Positions 8,494-17,834 of a stretch of 64,000 bases of DNA are shown here, in pieces; position 1 is the stretch's first letter, and the number at the start of each line of letters is the position of its first letter. The translations under genes and the position numbers were made by a program. The notes under the pieces were generated by a model. That model saw only the letters and a list, made by a program, of their open reading frames with translations. It made no database searches and had not been told where the DNA came from. The stretch is from an uncultured Bacteroidales bacterium (GTDB taxonomy: Bacteria; Bacteroidota; Bacteroidia; Bacteroidales; Bacteroidaceae), in the NCBI GenBank assembly GCA_902799355.1, contig CADCAG010000021.1:26962-90961 (forward strand). Direction: 5' to 3'.

Positions 8494-9297
8494 TTATTTC
8501 CTGCGGGTCACAAGGGTGAACTGACGGGTTAGCGCCTCTTGCTCACGGTCATGGTGGGCAACAGCGACACGAAGGACGGCTTGGCCGTCCTTCAGTCGTT
8601 TATCGGCCAGCACGGTAGCGGTATAGCGCACTCCTGTACCTGGGGCAATGCTCTCGATATGCAGATTGGGCGAGACATGCAGGTGCTTGTTGCCTGTCAG
8701 CTCGTTAACCAACGGCTGAACATCATGCAATGTATAGTTTGAGCGGTTCATAATCTCAAAGACCACCTTACACTGTTCACCAGCATGGATGACGCCCTCC
8801 TGACGGGTTTCGACAATGCGGACATTGCGCAGCTCAATGGCAGGGCGCAGGCGTTGCAGGTCAGTGACTGAGACCGTCTTCTCTGTAGACGGTGTCTCAG
8901 GGAGCTTAGCAGCCTGTTCATCAGTAGGTCCGGAGATGCCGAAGTCTACGCGGTCGTCACCACTATTGCTGCTGTCGTAGCCAGAGTCATCAGCAGGTGG
9001 AGGAGTAACAGACACACGATCACTACGGCGTGCTGCTCGCTCACGACGATAATCTTCGTAGCGCTCTGCCTCACGCTGGTCAGCGGCAGCACCGATAGCG
9101 GCACCAATTGCAGCGCCACCAGCCATGCCAATGATTGCACCTGCATCACTGCCACGCCAACCACCTGAGAGGCCACCTACTGCGGAGCCCAGAATCGTTC
9201 CGAACTGGGCTCCCACATAGGCACCCTGTCCTGTATATGTTCCACAACTGGAAAGCAACAGGGCTAGCAAGGAAAATGCAATTATTGTCTTCTTCAT
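8494..9297 (-). CDS. Glycine-zipper lipoprotein
   Basis: A 267-residue protein with a lipoprotein signal (ALLLSSC, Cys18). Residues 20-75 are a glycine-zipper segment rich in GxxxG (GAIIGMAGGAAIGAAIGAA) that can insert in or associate with membranes. A charged linker rich in Arg and Glu follows, then a Pro/Asp/Ser-rich stretch. The C-terminal domain of about 110 residues looks like an Ig-like fold (VVFEIMNRSNYTLHDVQPLV). It is probably an outer-membrane lipoprotein; its function is unknown. Its stop is 2 bases from the convergent ispG stop. Confidence 0.8.
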   Translation of the reverse strand: MKKTIIAFSLLALLLSSCGTYTGQGAYVGAQFGTILGSAVGGLSGGWRGSDAGAIIGMAGGAAIGAAIGAAADQREAERYEDYRRERAARRSDRVSVTPPPADDSGYDSSNSGDDRVDFGISGPTDEQAAKLPETPSTEKTVSVTDLQRLRPAIELRNVRIVETRQEGVIHAGEQCKVVFEIMNRSNYTLHDVQPLVNELTGNKHLHVSPNLHIESIAPGTGVRYTATVLADKRLKDGQAVLRVAVAHHDREQEALTRQFTLVTRRK

Positions 9298-9328
9298 ATC
9301 TTTATATCATTAAAAGGTTTTCACGTTG

Positions 9329-9336
9329 CAAAGATA
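9329..9336 (-). promoter_or_regulatory. -7 box of the lipoprotein gene
   Basis: TATCTTTG on the minus strand, 32 bases before the start at 9297, fits TAnnTTTG. No convincing -33 element is visible. Confidence 0.5.
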
Positions 9337-9354
9337 CAAAGAATAATAAAAAAG

Positions 9355-9397
9355 AAATAGGGGATTTCCCGAAATGTGATTAGGAAATCCCCTATTT
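9355..9397 (-). terminator. Terminator of the ribosomal alpha operon
   Basis: A perfect 15-bp stem (AAATAGGGGATTTCC with its complement) and a 13-base loop, followed on the minus strand by a T-rich run. It sits 20 bases after the rplQ stop and closes the long ribosomal operon. Its A/T flanks could also let it work in the other direction. Confidence 0.9.
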
Positions 9398-9418
9398 GTA
9401 TAGAATCAATCAATATGA

Positions 9419-9925
9419 TTACTCAGCCTTTGCTTCTTCAGCAGCAGGTGCCTCTTCAGCCTTAGGAGCCTCCTCTACTGCGGGAGCAGCTTCAGCAGCC
9501 TCAGCCTTGGGAGCAGCCTTGCGTGAACGACGAGTCTTCTTCTCTGCCTTAGCAGTCTTGAGCATGTTCTCATCGAAGTCAACGAGCTCGATGAAAGCGA
9601 TGTCAGCAGCGTCGCCCTGACGGCTTCCGAGCTTGATGATGCGGGTGTAACCACCGGGACGGTCACCAACCTTCTGTGCAACAGCTCCGAAGAGCTCCTT
9701 CAGAGCCTCCTTATTCTGGAGGTAGCTGAATACTACACGACGGCTGTTGGTGCTATCGTCCTTAGAGCGCGTGATGAGCGGCTCAACATATTTCTTGAGT
9801 GCCTTTGCCTTGGCGAGGGTCGTAGTGATTCTTTTGTGCATGATCAGCGAGATGGCCATGTTGGCAAGCATGGCACGGCGGTGGGCAGTACGGCCCAGAT
9901 GATTGAATTTCTTTCCGTGTCTCAT
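9419..9925 (-). CDS. rplQ: 50S ribosomal protein L17
   Basis: A 168-residue bL17 with the conserved start [20 protein letters not shown]. The last 40 or so residues form an Ala/Glu/Lys-rich tail (repeated PKAE, AAEE), a low-complexity extension common in Bacteroidetes L17. It is the last gene of the alpha operon, after rpoA. Confidence 0.97.
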   Translation of the reverse strand: MRHGKKFNHLGRTAHRRAMLANMAISLIMHKRITTTLAKAKALKKYVEPLITRSKDDSTNSRRVVFSYLQNKEALKELFGAVAQKVGDRPGGYTRIIKLGSRQGDAADIAFIELVDFDENMLKTAKAEKKTRRSRKAAPKAEAAEAAPAVEEAPKAEEAPAAEEAKAE

Positions 9926-9953
9926 TGTTTACTTTTGTTCTTTTGTGGACAGA

Positions 9954-10892
9954 TTATTCTTTGTCCAGTTTGTACTTTGAAATATCAGTTCCAAACGACA
10001 GATTCAGACTCTCGAGCAAATCATCAAGCTCAGTGAGCGATTTCTTACCGAAGTTGCGGAACTTGAGAAGGTCGGTCTTGTTGTACTGAACGAGATCACC
10101 AAGGGTCTCTACATCAGCAGCCTTCAGACAGTTGAGAGCACGAACCGAGAGGTTCATGTCTACCAACTTAGTCTTCAGCAGCTGGCGCATGTGCAGTACT
10201 TCCTCATCGAACTCCTGGTTGCCCTCGACATCATTGTTCTCCAGGGTAATCTTCTCGTCTGAGAAGAGCATGAAGTGGTAGATGAGGATCTTGGCAGCCT
10301 CTTTCAGGGCGTCCTTCGGGTGAATGGAACCATCCGTAGTCACCTCCAGCACGAGCTTGTCGTAGTCGGTCTTCTGCTCGACACGGTAGGGCTCTACGCT
10401 GTACTTGACGTTGCGGATTGGGGTGTAGATTGAGTCAATAGCTATCACATTGACATCGGTGCAGAACTCGCGATTCTCATCAGCGGGAACATAACCACGG
10501 CCTTTGTTGATAGTCAGGTCAATCTGCATCGAAGCTTTGGAATCTAAATGACAAATCACCAAATCGGGATTTAACACTTCAAATCCAGTCAGATACTTGC
10601 CTATATCACCGGCTTTAACAACTTGCTTGAACCTTACTTGCTTCAGGTTCAAGATAATGTTGGTAACATCTTCCTTTACACCAGGTACTGATGAGAACTC
10701 ATGCTCAACACCGCTAATGCGGATGGTGTTGATAGCATAACCCTCAAGTGATGAAAGAAGAATGCGGCGCAGGGCATTACCAATGGTAACGCCGAAGCCG
10801 GGCTCCAAGGGACGGAATTCGAACTTGCCGAACTTGTCCGTAGCCTCCAACATTACGACTTTATCAGGTTTTTGAAATGCTAATATCGCCAT
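9954..10892 (-). CDS. rpoA: DNA-directed RNA polymerase alpha subunit, with an internal gap
   Basis: A 312-residue alpha subunit. The N-terminal assembly domain has the conserved [12 protein letters not shown], and the C-terminal domain has [15 protein letters not shown] and FGKKSLTEL. Compared with the family, the stretch after [11 protein letters not shown] jumps straight to [11 protein letters not shown]. About 18 residues, a beta strand of the alphaNTD present in E. coli and as I recall in Bacteroides, are missing in frame at about 10616. An 8-base direct repeat lies next to the junction. It is either a real deletion or an assembly artefact. The rpsD stop is 4 bases upstream. Confidence 0.93.
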   Translation of the reverse strand: MAILAFQKPDKVVMLEATDKFGKFEFRPLEPGFGVTIGNALRRILLSSLEGYAINTIRISGVEHEFSSVPGVKEDVTNIILNLKQVRFKQVVKAGDIGKYLTGFEVLNPDLVICHLDSKASMQIDLTINKGRGYVPADENREFCTDVNVIAIDSIYTPIRNVKYSVEPYRVEQKTDYDKLVLEVTTDGSIHPKDALKEAAKILIYHFMLFSDEKITLENNDVEGNQEFDEEVLHMRQLLKTKLVDMNLSVRALNCLKAADVETLGDLVQYNKTDLLKFRNFGKKSLTELDDLLESLNLSFGTDISKYKLDKE

Positions 10893-10896
10893 TAAT

Positions 10897-11514
10897 TTAA
10901 ATGATTTTAGTTCTTAGAGTACAACTCAACGATTGACTTTCCTTAATGTTCTCGGGAATGTCGGCGCGCTCAGGCATGTGGAGGAACTTACCACCCTTCT
11001 GAGCCTCGTCCCACTCGATCCAAGGATACTTAGAGTGGTTGAAACCAGCCAAAGCAGCCTCAATAACTTCGAGAGACTTAGCCTTCTCGCGAACGGCAAC
11101 AATCATACCAGGCTTTACCTGGAAAGAAGGAATGTTGACAACATTACCATCAACGGTGATGTGCTTGTGACCAACGAGCTGACGGGCAGCAGCGCGGGTG
11201 GGAGCAATACCCAGACGGTATACTACGTTGTCAAGGCGGCTCTCAAGCAGCTGGAGCAGCACCTCACCGGTGATACCCTCAGCCTTAGCGGCCTTCTCAA
11301 ACAGGTTACGGAACTGGCGCTCAAGAACACCATAGGTGTACTTGGCCTTCTGCTTCTCTGCCAACATGACAGCATACTCCGACTGCTTGCGGCGACGGTT
11401 GTTGCCATGCTGTCCAGGAGGGAAGTTTCTCCTAGACAAAACTTTGTCCGGGCCGAAGATGGCTTCTCCAAATCGGCGGGCAATTTTTGATTTCGGTCCA
11501 ATATATCTTGCCAT
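10897..11514 (-). CDS. rpsD: 30S ribosomal protein S4, C-terminus apparently frameshifted
   Basis: A 205-residue uS4, normal until ADIPENIKE, after which it reads [13 protein letters not shown] instead of the usual ending. Adding one A to the AAA run at 10938-10940 restores [10 protein letters not shown] with a stop at 10907. This is the expected family C-terminus and leaves a normal gap before rpoA. S4 binds 16S rRNA early in 30S assembly and is often an autoregulator. The rest of the protein is typical of the family. Confidence 0.93.
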   Translation of the reverse strand: MARYIGPKSKIARRFGEAIFGPDKVLSRRNFPPGQHGNNRRRKQSEYAVMLAEKQKAKYTYGVLERQFRNLFEKAAKAEGITGEVLLQLLESRLDNVVYRLGIAPTRAAARQLVGHKHITVDGNVVNIPSFQVKPGMIVAVREKAKSLEVIEAALAGFNHSKYPWIEWDEAQKGGKFLHMPERADIPENIKESQSLSCTLRTKII

Positions 11515-11537
11515 AATCTATAAATAAAAATTATTCT

Positions 11538-11577
11538 TTTCGATGTTTCGATATCTCGAAGTTTCGGAATATCGACA
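11538..11577. repeat. Octamer tandem repeat between rpsK and rpsD
   Basis: Five degenerate 8-base units: TTTCGATG, TTTCGATA, TCTCGAAG, TTTCGGAA, TATCGACA. They make up most of the 70-base spacer downstream of the rpsK stop. Confidence 0.75.
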
Positions 11578-11584
11578 TTAATTA

Positions 11585-11974
11585 TTATACGCGACGACGC
11601 TTGGGAGGACGGCAGCCATTGTGTGGCAGTGGTGTAACGTCTACGATCTCAACGACCTCGATGCCAGCACCATGTACGGCACGGATAGCTGACTCACGAC
11701 CGTTACCGGGACCCTTTACGTATGCCTTTACCTTGCGCAGACCCAGGTCGAAAGCGACCTTAGCGCAATCCTCTGCGGCCATCTGGGCAGCATAAGGAGT
11801 GTTCTTCTTAGAACCACGGAAACCCATCTTACCAGCTGAAGACCAAGAAATGATCTGACCCTCGTCGTTGGCAAGTGACACGATAATATTATTAAATGAG
11901 CTGTGTACGTGGAGCTGACCGATAGCGGTAACCTTCACGTTACGCTTCTTTGAAGTGACTGTTTTCTTTGCCAT
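11585..11974 (-). CDS. rpsK: 30S ribosomal protein S11
   Basis: A 129-residue uS11 of normal length with conserved [35 protein letters not shown] and the basic ending [11 protein letters not shown]. It is part of the platform of the small subunit near the mRNA exit. It lies between rpsM and rpsD in the alpha operon, with tandem-repeat spacers on both sides. Confidence 0.98.
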   Translation of the reverse strand: MAKKTVTSKKRNVKVTAIGQLHVHSSFNNIIVSLANDEGQIISWSSAGKMGFRGSKKNTPYAAQMAAEDCAKVAFDLGLRKVKAYVKGPGNGRESAIRAVHGAGIEVVEIVDVTPLPHNGCRPPKRRRV

Positions 11975-12006
11975 AACTTTAAACTTTAAACCTTAAACTT
12001 TAAACT
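11975..12006. repeat. Heptamer tandem repeat between rpsM and rpsK
   Basis: Four to five 7-base units of the AACTTTA type (one AACCTTA) fill the spacer from the rpsM stop to the rpsK start. Confidence 0.85.
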
Positions 12007-12380
12007 TACTTCGTGGCCTTCTTCTTGTTTGCAACAGTCTTCTTCTTACCCTTACGTGTACGAGCATTGTTCTTAGTGCTCTGACCACGTACGGGCAGAC
12101 CGTTACGATGACGGACTCCACGATAGCAACCAATATCCATCAGTCGCTTGATGTTCAACTGGATCTCGCTACGGAGATCACCTTCTACTTTGAATTCAGC
12201 GCCGATAATTTCACGGATCTTGGCAGCCTGGTCGTCACTCCATTCGTTGACCTTCAGGTCGCGGCTCACGCCGGCCTTGTCCAAAATCTTTGCTGAACTA
12301 CTTCGACCAATACCATAGATATAGGTCAATGCGATTTCGCCACGCTTCTCCTGGGGCAAATCTACTCCAACAATTCTTAT
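12006..12380 (-). CDS. rpsM: 30S ribosomal protein S13, start codon unclear
   Basis: A uS13 of about 124 residues. The family N-terminus [28 protein letters not shown] is readable, but the codon before it is TAA and there is no in-frame ATG. The first conserved codon, at 12378-12380, is ATA. TTG at 12359 would drop seven conserved residues. An ATG at 12385-12387 would enter the correct frame if one A were removed from AAA, giving [11 protein letters not shown]. Translation may therefore start at a rare AUA/AUU codon, or the sequence has a 1-base insertion. The body and the basic C-terminus are normal. Confidence 0.9.
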   Translation of the reverse strand: MRIVGVDLPQEKRGEIALTYIYGIGRSSSAKILDKAGVSRDLKVNEWSDDQAAKIREIIGAEFKVEGDLRSEIQLNIKRLMDIGCYRGVRHRNGLPVRGQSTKNNARTRKGKKKTVANKKKATK

Positions 12381-12393
12381 TTAACATAAATCT

Positions 12394-12510
12394 TTAACCC
12401 TGACGCATCTTGTACTTGGGGTTCTTCTTGTTGATAACGAACAGACGACCCTTACGACGAACGATCTTGCAGTCGGGGGTACGCTTCTTCAACGATGCTC
12501 TTGTCTTCAT
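12394..12510 (-). CDS. rpmJ: 50S ribosomal protein L36
   Basis: A 38-residue bL36 reading [20 protein letters not shown] and ending YKMRQG. It is the Bacteroidetes form, which has one Cys (PDC) and lacks the full zinc-ribbon set of other L36 proteins. It sits between infA and rpsM, as usual in this operon. Confidence 0.95.
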   Translation of the reverse strand: MKTRASLKKRTPDCKIVRRKGRLFVINKKNPKYKMRQG

Positions 12511-12528
12511 ATTATTTGGTCTCCAAAA

Positions 12529-12747
12529 TTATTTGTATCTAAATACAATACGTCCTTTTGTCAGGTCGTAGGGACTCATCTCTACCTTCACCTTATCACC
12601 GGGAAGTATCTTGATGTAGTGCATGCGCATCTTACCCGATATGTGGGCAATGATGGGTACACCATTCTCCAACTCTACGCGGAACATCGCATTAGACAAT
12701 GCCTCTACGATGGTTCCATCCTGCTCAATAGCGCCTTGTTTTGCCAT
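12529..12747 (-). CDS. infA: Translation initiation factor IF-1
   Basis: A 72-residue single OB-fold protein ([39 protein letters not shown]) of standard length. It binds the A site of the 30S subunit during initiation. It is located between map and rpmJ, the usual arrangement. Confidence 0.98.
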   Translation of the reverse strand: MAKQGAIEQDGTIVEALSNAMFRVELENGVPIIAHISGKMRMHYIKILPGDKVKVEMSPYDLTKGRIVFRYK

Positions 12748-12753
12748 ACTTGC

Positions 12754-13557
12754 TTAATAACGTTTGCCTTCAATTTGTTCTACTTCTTCGAATGAAGATA
12801 ATATCTCTGCCTGGCCTTTGCGGACACACAGTGTATGTTCAAAGTGTGCTGCCGGCTTGCCGTCGCGGGTACGAATGGTCCAGCGGTCCTTTCCATCCAG
12901 ATAGATGTCTCGCTTACCCATGGTAATCATTGGTTCGATAGCGATACACATTCCTGCTTTCAGCATGATGCCATTTCCACGGCGACCGTAGTTAGGCACC
13001 TGCGGGTCTTCATGCATCTCGTGACCGATGCCATGACCTGTCAACTCACGGACGATACCATAGCCTTGAGCTTCGCAATAATCTTGCACAGCACTGCTAA
13101 TATCTCCAAGATGTCGACCTGCTACGGCATTCTCTATACCCTTATAGAGTGACTCCTTCGTGGTGCGGAGCAACGCCTTGACTTCTTCGCTGACCTCGCC
13201 GACACAGAATGTGTAGCACGAGTCGCCGCAGAAGCCGTTGAGCAACGTACCGCAGTCGATGGAGATGATGTCGCCGTCCTTGAGGACTGTCTCGTTATTG
13301 GGAACGCCGTGAACCACGACATCATTTACCGAGGTGCAGATACTGGCGGGAAACGGCCCTCCATATGGATTGGGGAAACCCTTGAAAGTGGGAATTGCTC
13401 CATTGTCGCGAATGAATTCGTCGGCAATCTGATCCAACTGGAGGGTCGTTATACCAGGCTTGATATGTTTTGCTAATTCGCCAAGAGTCTTTCCAACGAG
13501 TTGGTTGGCCTGGCGCATCAGCTCTATTTCATCTTCAGTCTTCAGATAGATCTTCAT
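12754..13557 (-). CDS. map: Type I methionine aminopeptidase
   Basis: A 267-residue cytosolic metalloenzyme that removes the initiator Met from nascent proteins. The five metal ligands are visible: Asp in SIDCGT, Asp in CGDSC, His in TGHGIGHEMHE, Glu in AIEPM and Glu in HFEHT. The length is normal for type Ia. It lies 8 bases after secY and 6 bases before infA. Confidence 0.97.
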   Translation of the reverse strand: MKIYLKTEDEIELMRQANQLVGKTLGELAKHIKPGITTLQLDQIADEFIRDNGAIPTFKGFPNPYGGPFPASICTSVNDVVVHGVPNNETVLKDGDIISIDCGTLLNGFCGDSCYTFCVGEVSEEVKALLRTTKESLYKGIENAVAGRHLGDISSAVQDYCEAQGYGIVRELTGHGIGHEMHEDPQVPNYGRRGNGIMLKAGMCIAIEPMITMGKRDIYLDGKDRWTIRTRDGKPAAHFEHTLCVRKGQAEILSSFEEVEQIEGKRY

Positions 13558-13565
13558 ACTGAACC

Positions 13566-14906
13566 TTAGTAGGCACTCATGCTACGTCCGTGGATGCGGC
13601 CTTCGTTAAGCAGACCGTCATAGTGACGCATGAGCAGATGGCTCTCAATCTGCTGGAGTGTGTCAAGCACAACACCAACGAGAATCAGCAGTGACGTACC
13701 GCCGAAGAACTGAGAGAAGGCATCCTGCACATTGAGCAGTCCTGCGAGAGCAGGCATGATAGCGATGAAGGCAATGAACAGCGAACCCGGCAGGGTGATG
13801 CGTGACATCACCTCGTCGATGAAGTCTGCTGTTGGCTTACCAGGCTTGATGCCAGGGATAAAGCCGTTGTTGCGCTTCATATCTTCAGCCATCTGCGTAG
13901 GATTGAGCGTGATAGCAGTATAGAAATAGGTGAATGCGATGATCAGGAATGCGAAGATGATGTTATACGTCCAGCTGTGATGATCGAGCATAGAGCGTAC
14001 AAACCAACTTGCATTCTCCGGAGCTGCATACTGTACGAAAGCCAACGGAATGAACATCAGTGCCTGAGCAAAGATGATAGGCATCACGTTAGCAGCGAAC
14101 AGCTTCAGGGGGATATACTGACGGGCACCACCTACCTGCTGGTTGCCAACAACGCGCTTAGCATACTGTACGGGAACCTTGCGGACACCCTGTACCAGTA
14201 CGATGGCTGCGCATACTACCAAATAGAGAATGATAATCTCAACGAGAAACATCACCAGACCACCACCAGTGATAGCGGTGAAACGTGAGGTAACCTCCTG
14301 AATGAACGCCTGAGGCAGGCGTGCAATGATACCGATCATAATAATCAGCGAGATACCATTTCCTATTCCCTTATCTGTAATGCGCTCACCCAGCCAGAGG
14401 ATGAACATACTGCCGGCAGCCAGAATGATAGTTGCTGGGAATACGAAGATTGACCAGCTGATACCAGGAGCCAGAGCAGCACCGGCCTGCATCTTCAGAT
14501 TGATGAGATAGCTCGGTGCCTGGAACAGCAGGATAGCTACTGTCAGGTACCGAGTATAAGTCATAATCTTCTTGCGGCCGCTCTCACCCTCACGCTGCAT
14601 CTTCTGGAAATAAGGTACAGCGACTGCGAGGAGCTGCATGACGATAGAAGCAGAGATGTAGGGCATGATTCCTAACGCAAAGATTGATGCGTTGGAGAAT
14701 GCACCACCGGAGAACATATCCAGCAGTGACATCAGACCACCGGCAGTCTGTGACTGCAGTTTGTCCAACAGCGCAGGATTGATACCAGGAAGCACTACGA
14801 ATGAGCCGAAGCGGTAAATGGCTACGAACAGCATCGTGATGAGGATGCGCTGACGCAGGTCCTCAATCTTCCAAATGTTCTTCAGTGTCTCTATTAACTT
14901 CTTCAT
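13566..14906 (-). CDS. secY: Protein translocase subunit SecY
   Basis: A 446-residue channel subunit of the Sec translocon with ten predicted membrane helices. Conserved parts are FRQ-region-like YRFGSFVVLPGIN near the N-terminus, a plug region SLLDMFSGGAFSNAS, and PTQMAEDMKRNNGFIPGIKPGKPT in the cytosolic loop between helices 8 and 9. It is placed between rplO and map, the standard spc arrangement. Confidence 0.98.
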   Translation of the reverse strand: MKKLIETLKNIWKIEDLRQRILITMLFVAIYRFGSFVVLPGINPALLDKLQSQTAGGLMSLLDMFSGGAFSNASIFALGIMPYISASIVMQLLAVAVPYFQKMQREGESGRKKIMTYTRYLTVAILLFQAPSYLINLKMQAGAALAPGISWSIFVFPATIILAAGSMFILWLGERITDKGIGNGISLIIMIGIIARLPQAFIQEVTSRFTAITGGGLVMFLVEIIILYLVVCAAIVLVQGVRKVPVQYAKRVVGNQQVGGARQYIPLKLFAANVMPIIFAQALMFIPLAFVQYAAPENASWFVRSMLDHHSWTYNIIFAFLIIAFTYFYTAITLNPTQMAEDMKRNNGFIPGIKPGKPTADFIDEVMSRITLPGSLFIAFIAIMPALAGLLNVQDAFSQFFGGTSLLILVGVVLDTLQQIESHLLMRHYDGLLNEGRIHGRSMSAY

Positions 14907-14914
14907 TGTCTTGT

Positions 14915-15361
14915 TTAGATTATAGTTGCGTTACCACCAACTGCCTTGATAGCTTCCTCGGCAGTCTTTGAGAATGCATTGGCCTCGACGTCAATCTTAG
15001 CCTTCAGTTCACCGTTACCAAGAACCTTTACCAGTTCCTTGCCATTGGTCAGGCCGGCAGCAACCAGCTCTGCAACGCCAATCTTGGTGAGGTTCTTCTC
15101 CTCTGCCAGCTTCTGCAGAGTAGAAAGGTTTACTGCGAAGTACTCCTTGTGGTTGATGTTCTTGAAACCAGACTTCGGCAGACGACGCTGCAGTGGCATC
15201 TGACCACCCTCGAAACCAATCTTCTTCTTGTAACCTGAACGAGCCTTGGCACCCTTGTGACCACGGGTAGAGGTACCACCCAGACCTGAACCAGGTCCAC
15301 GGCCGATTCTACGACGTGAATGTGTAGAGCCCTCAGCTGGCTTTAAAGTATGTAGTTTCAT
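14915..15361 (-). CDS. rplO: 50S ribosomal protein L15
   Basis: A 148-residue uL15 with the Gly/Arg-rich N-terminal extension (SRRRIGRGPGSGLGGTSTRG) that reaches into the large-subunit rRNA core. The length is standard. It is followed by secY 8 bases downstream. Confidence 0.98.
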   Translation of the reverse strand: MKLHTLKPAEGSTHSRRRIGRGPGSGLGGTSTRGHKGAKARSGYKKKIGFEGGQMPLQRRLPKSGFKNINHKEYFAVNLSTLQKLAEEKNLTKIGVAELVAAGLTNGKELVKVLGNGELKAKIDVEANAFSKTAEEAIKAVGGNATII

Positions 15362-15390
15362 AATCGTATCTGTTTTAAATTGTCCTTAAA

Positions 15391-15567
15391 TTAATCGATC
15401 ACTTCCACCAGGTGATGAACCTTGCGGATCATGCCGCGGATAACAGGAGTATCCTCCTTCTCTACTACCTGAGAGATCTTGTGAAGACCCAGGGCATCGA
15501 GGGTACGCTTCTGATCTACGGGATAACCGATCTTGCTCTTAATCTGCTTAATCTTAATTGTTGCCAT
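15391..15567 (-). CDS. rpmD: 50S ribosomal protein L30
   Basis: A 58-residue uL30 reading [20 protein letters not shown] and ending HHLVEVID. The ferredoxin-like small protein is complete and of normal size. It is located between rpsE and rplO as in other spc operons. Confidence 0.96.
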   Translation of the reverse strand: MATIKIKQIKSKIGYPVDQKRTLDALGLHKISQVVEKEDTPVIRGMIRKVHHLVEVID

Positions 15568-15585
15568 AGTTTACGTCTCCTTGAA

Positions 15586-16098
15586 TTATCCGTTAAATAC
15601 TTTATCCATACTGATACCACGTGTACCTGCGATAGTGTAGGCATCACGCATCTGGCTCAGAGCGGCGATGGTAGCCTTTACCAGGTTGTGGGGGTTAGAA
15701 GAGCCCTTAGACTTAGCGAGGACGTCCTTCACACCAACACTCTCCAGCACGGCACGCATAGCACCACCGGCAACCAGTCCGGTACCGGCAGCTGCCGGAC
15801 GGAGGAATACCTGAGCGCCACCGAAGTGAGCTTCCATCTCGTGAGGGATAGTACCCTTCAGCACGGGAACCTTAACGAGGTTCTTCTTAGCTGCCTCGAC
15901 ACCCTTGGCGATAGCGGCGGTAACTTCACCAGCCTTGCCAAGACCCCAGCCGATAACACCATTGCCGTCACCGACAACGACGATAGCTGCGAATGTAAAG
16001 GTGCGACCACCCTTCGTTACCTTAGTAACACGGTTGATGGCAACCAGTCTGTCTTTCAATTCAACGTCACTATTTACTTTAACTCTGTTCATTGCCAT
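15586..16098 (-). CDS. rpsE: 30S ribosomal protein S5
   Basis: A 170-residue uS5 with the conserved [30 protein letters not shown] double-stranded RNA-binding region and the C-terminal [15 protein letters not shown]. It shapes the mRNA entry channel and affects decoding accuracy. An alternative start two codons later cannot be excluded. Confidence 0.98.
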   Translation of the reverse strand: MAMNRVKVNSDVELKDRLVAINRVTKVTKGGRTFTFAAIVVVGDGNGVIGWGLGKAGEVTAAIAKGVEAAKKNLVKVPVLKGTIPHEMEAHFGGAQVFLRPAAAGTGLVAGGAMRAVLESVGVKDVLAKSKGSSNPHNLVKATIAALSQMRDAYTIAGTRGISMDKVFNG

Positions 16099-16104
16099 AA
16101 TCGT

Positions 16105-16449
16105 TTAAAAATTAAGTCCACCTTTACGAGCTGCATCAGCGAGTGACTTCACACGGCCGTGATACAGATAACCGTTACGGTCGAAGACTACTGACTCTAC
16201 GCCAGCCTCCTTAGCCTTTGCGGCAATCATCTCACCAACCTTGGCAGCCTGCTCAATCTTTGGCATAGCCTCGAGGCCAGCAGAAGATGCAGATGCAAGT
16301 GTTTTACCTTCCAAATCGTTAATCACCTGAACGTAGATCTGCTTGTTGCTGCGGAACACGCTCATGCGGGGACGCTCGGCAGTACCGAATACGCTCTTAC
16401 GAATTCTATACTTGATCTTAATTCGTCTTTCAATCTTCTTTGTTGTCAT
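16105..16449 (-). CDS. rplR: 50S ribosomal protein L18
   Basis: A 114-residue uL18 that binds 5S rRNA. Motifs are [20 protein letters not shown] and [26 protein letters not shown] at the end. Length and position between rplF and rpsE are standard. Confidence 0.98.
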   Translation of the reverse strand: MTTKKIERRIKIKYRIRKSVFGTAERPRMSVFRSNKQIYVQVINDLEGKTLASASSAGLEAMPKIEQAAKVGEMIAAKAKEAGVESVVFDRNGYLYHGRVKSLADAARKGGLNF

Positions 16450-16479
16450 AATTCTTTCTTCTTTTAATTGTTATTAGAA

Positions 16480-17049
16480 TTACTTAGCTGAGGCTGACTT
16501 ACCCGACTTACGACGGATAACCTCACCCTTGAACAAGATACCCTTACCCTTATAAGGCTCCGGCATACGGAAAGAACGAATCTTAGCGCAAATCATACCC
16601 AGCAGCTGCTTGTCAGCAGACTCCAGAATGATCTGGGGATTCTGGTTACGCTCCATCTTAGTCTCAACCTTTACCTCCTTAGGAAGCTGGATGAAGATGG
16701 GGTGAGTATAACCGAGAGAGAACTCGATGATGTTACCCTGGTTAGAAACACGGTAACCAACACCTACCAGCTCCATCTCCTTCTTATAACCCTCGCTGAC
16801 ACCAACAACCATGTTGTTGACAAGAGCACGATACAGACCATGGAAAGCCTGCTTCTGCTTTACGTTTACGGGGCTGTTCTCATCAATCTCAAATGTTACA
16901 TGACCATCAGCGATATTCACCTTGATAGAGGGATCTACCTTCTGTGAAAGCTCGCCCTTAGGACCCTTTACTGTAACAACACTGTCCTGACCCTGAGTAA
17001 CGGTAACACCTGCAGGGATGCTAATTGGCAATTTTCCTATTCTTGACAT
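16480..17049 (-). CDS. rplF: 50S ribosomal protein L6
   Basis: A 189-residue uL6 from the ATG at 17049 (MSRIGKLPISIPAGV), which matches the family start. An ATG five codons earlier would add a non-conserved MEDSN. The second domain carries the conserved LGYTHP and RMPEPYKGKGI region near the sarcin-ricin loop contact. Confidence 0.97.
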   Translation of the reverse strand: MSRIGKLPISIPAGVTVTQGQDSVVTVKGPKGELSQKVDPSIKVNIADGHVTFEIDENSPVNVKQKQAFHGLYRALVNNMVVGVSEGYKKEMELVGVGYRVSNQGNIIEFSLGYTHPIFIQLPKEVKVETKMERNQNPQIILESADKQLLGMICAKIRSFRMPEPYKGKGILFKGEVIRRKSGKSASAK

Positions 17050-17064
17050 ATTCGAATCCTCCAA

Positions 17065-17460
17065 TTAATAAACGTAGCAAAGCACCTCACCACCAATCTT
17101 CAGCTGTGCGGCCTCTTTGTCTGTCATTACACCCTGAGACGTGGATAAGATTGCGATACCCAGTCCGTTAATTACTCTCGGCATGTTCTTGTAACCAGTG
17201 TACTTACGAAGACCTGGTGTAGACACGCGCTTCAGGCACTTGATGGCATTTGCCTTTGTGGCAGGGTCATACTTCAAGGCTACCTTGATAGTACCCTGAG
17301 GGCCATCCTCCACGAACTTGTAGTTCAGGATGTAACCCTTCTCGAAGAGGATCTTGGTGATCTCTTTCTTCAAGTTAGACGCAGGAACCTCAACAACACG
17401 GTGATTAGCCATGATGGCGTTTCTGAGTCTGGTCAGATAATCTGCTATTGGATCTGTCAT
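17065..17460 (-). CDS. rpsH: 30S ribosomal protein S8
   Basis: A 131-residue uS8 with MTDPIADYLTRLRNA at the start and STSQGVMTDKEAAQLKIGGE near the end. It binds the central domain of 16S rRNA and is the classic repressor of spc operons. The 66-base spacer upstream contains a short TCGGG/CCCGA hairpin. Confidence 0.98.
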   Translation of the reverse strand: MTDPIADYLTRLRNAIMANHRVVEVPASNLKKEITKILFEKGYILNYKFVEDGPQGTIKVALKYDPATKANAIKCLKRVSTPGLRKYTGYKNMPRVINGLGIAILSTSQGVMTDKEAAQLKIGGEVLCYVY

Positions 17461-17526
17461 AAAATAAATTGTTTAATTAATCGGGACTGCCCCGACAATA
17501 TTAAATAAAAAACTCTCTTTCTCGAA

Positions 17527-17829
17527 TTACCAGCTAGCCTTCTTCACTCCGGGAATCAGACCGCTTGATGCCATCTCACGGAACTGGATACGGCTGAGAC
17601 CGAACTGACGCATATATCCCTTGGGACGGCCAGTCAGTTTGCAGCGGTTGTGCAGACGGATGGGGTTAGCATTCTTGGGGATAGCCTGCAGGGCACGAGC
17701 AGCCTCGTAAGCAGCAGCGGGATCCTCAGATGTTGCGATAATCTTCTTCAGGGCTGCACGCTTTTCAGCGTAACGGGCTACGAGCTTAGCGCGCTTCACC
17801 TCACGAGCCTTCATTGATTCTTTTGCCAT
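17527..17829 (-). CDS. rpsN: 30S ribosomal protein S14, zinc-free type
   Basis: A 100-residue uS14 of the long, zinc-independent class; there are no CxxC pairs. The conserved end reads [20 protein letters not shown] and [13 protein letters not shown]. It follows rplE by 5 bases. Confidence 0.97.
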   Translation of the reverse strand: MAKESMKAREVKRAKLVARYAEKRAALKKIIATSEDPAAAYEAARALQAIPKNANPIRLHNRCKLTGRPKGYMRQFGLSRIQFREMASSGLIPGVKKASW

Positions 17830-17834
17830 ATCTC

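Noticed and set aside
17461-17526. Hairpin TCGGG/CCCGA between rpsN and rpsH as an operon-internal terminator
   Set aside because: The stem is only 5 bp, and the genes on both sides belong to the same ribosomal operon; at most it is a weak processing or attenuation site.
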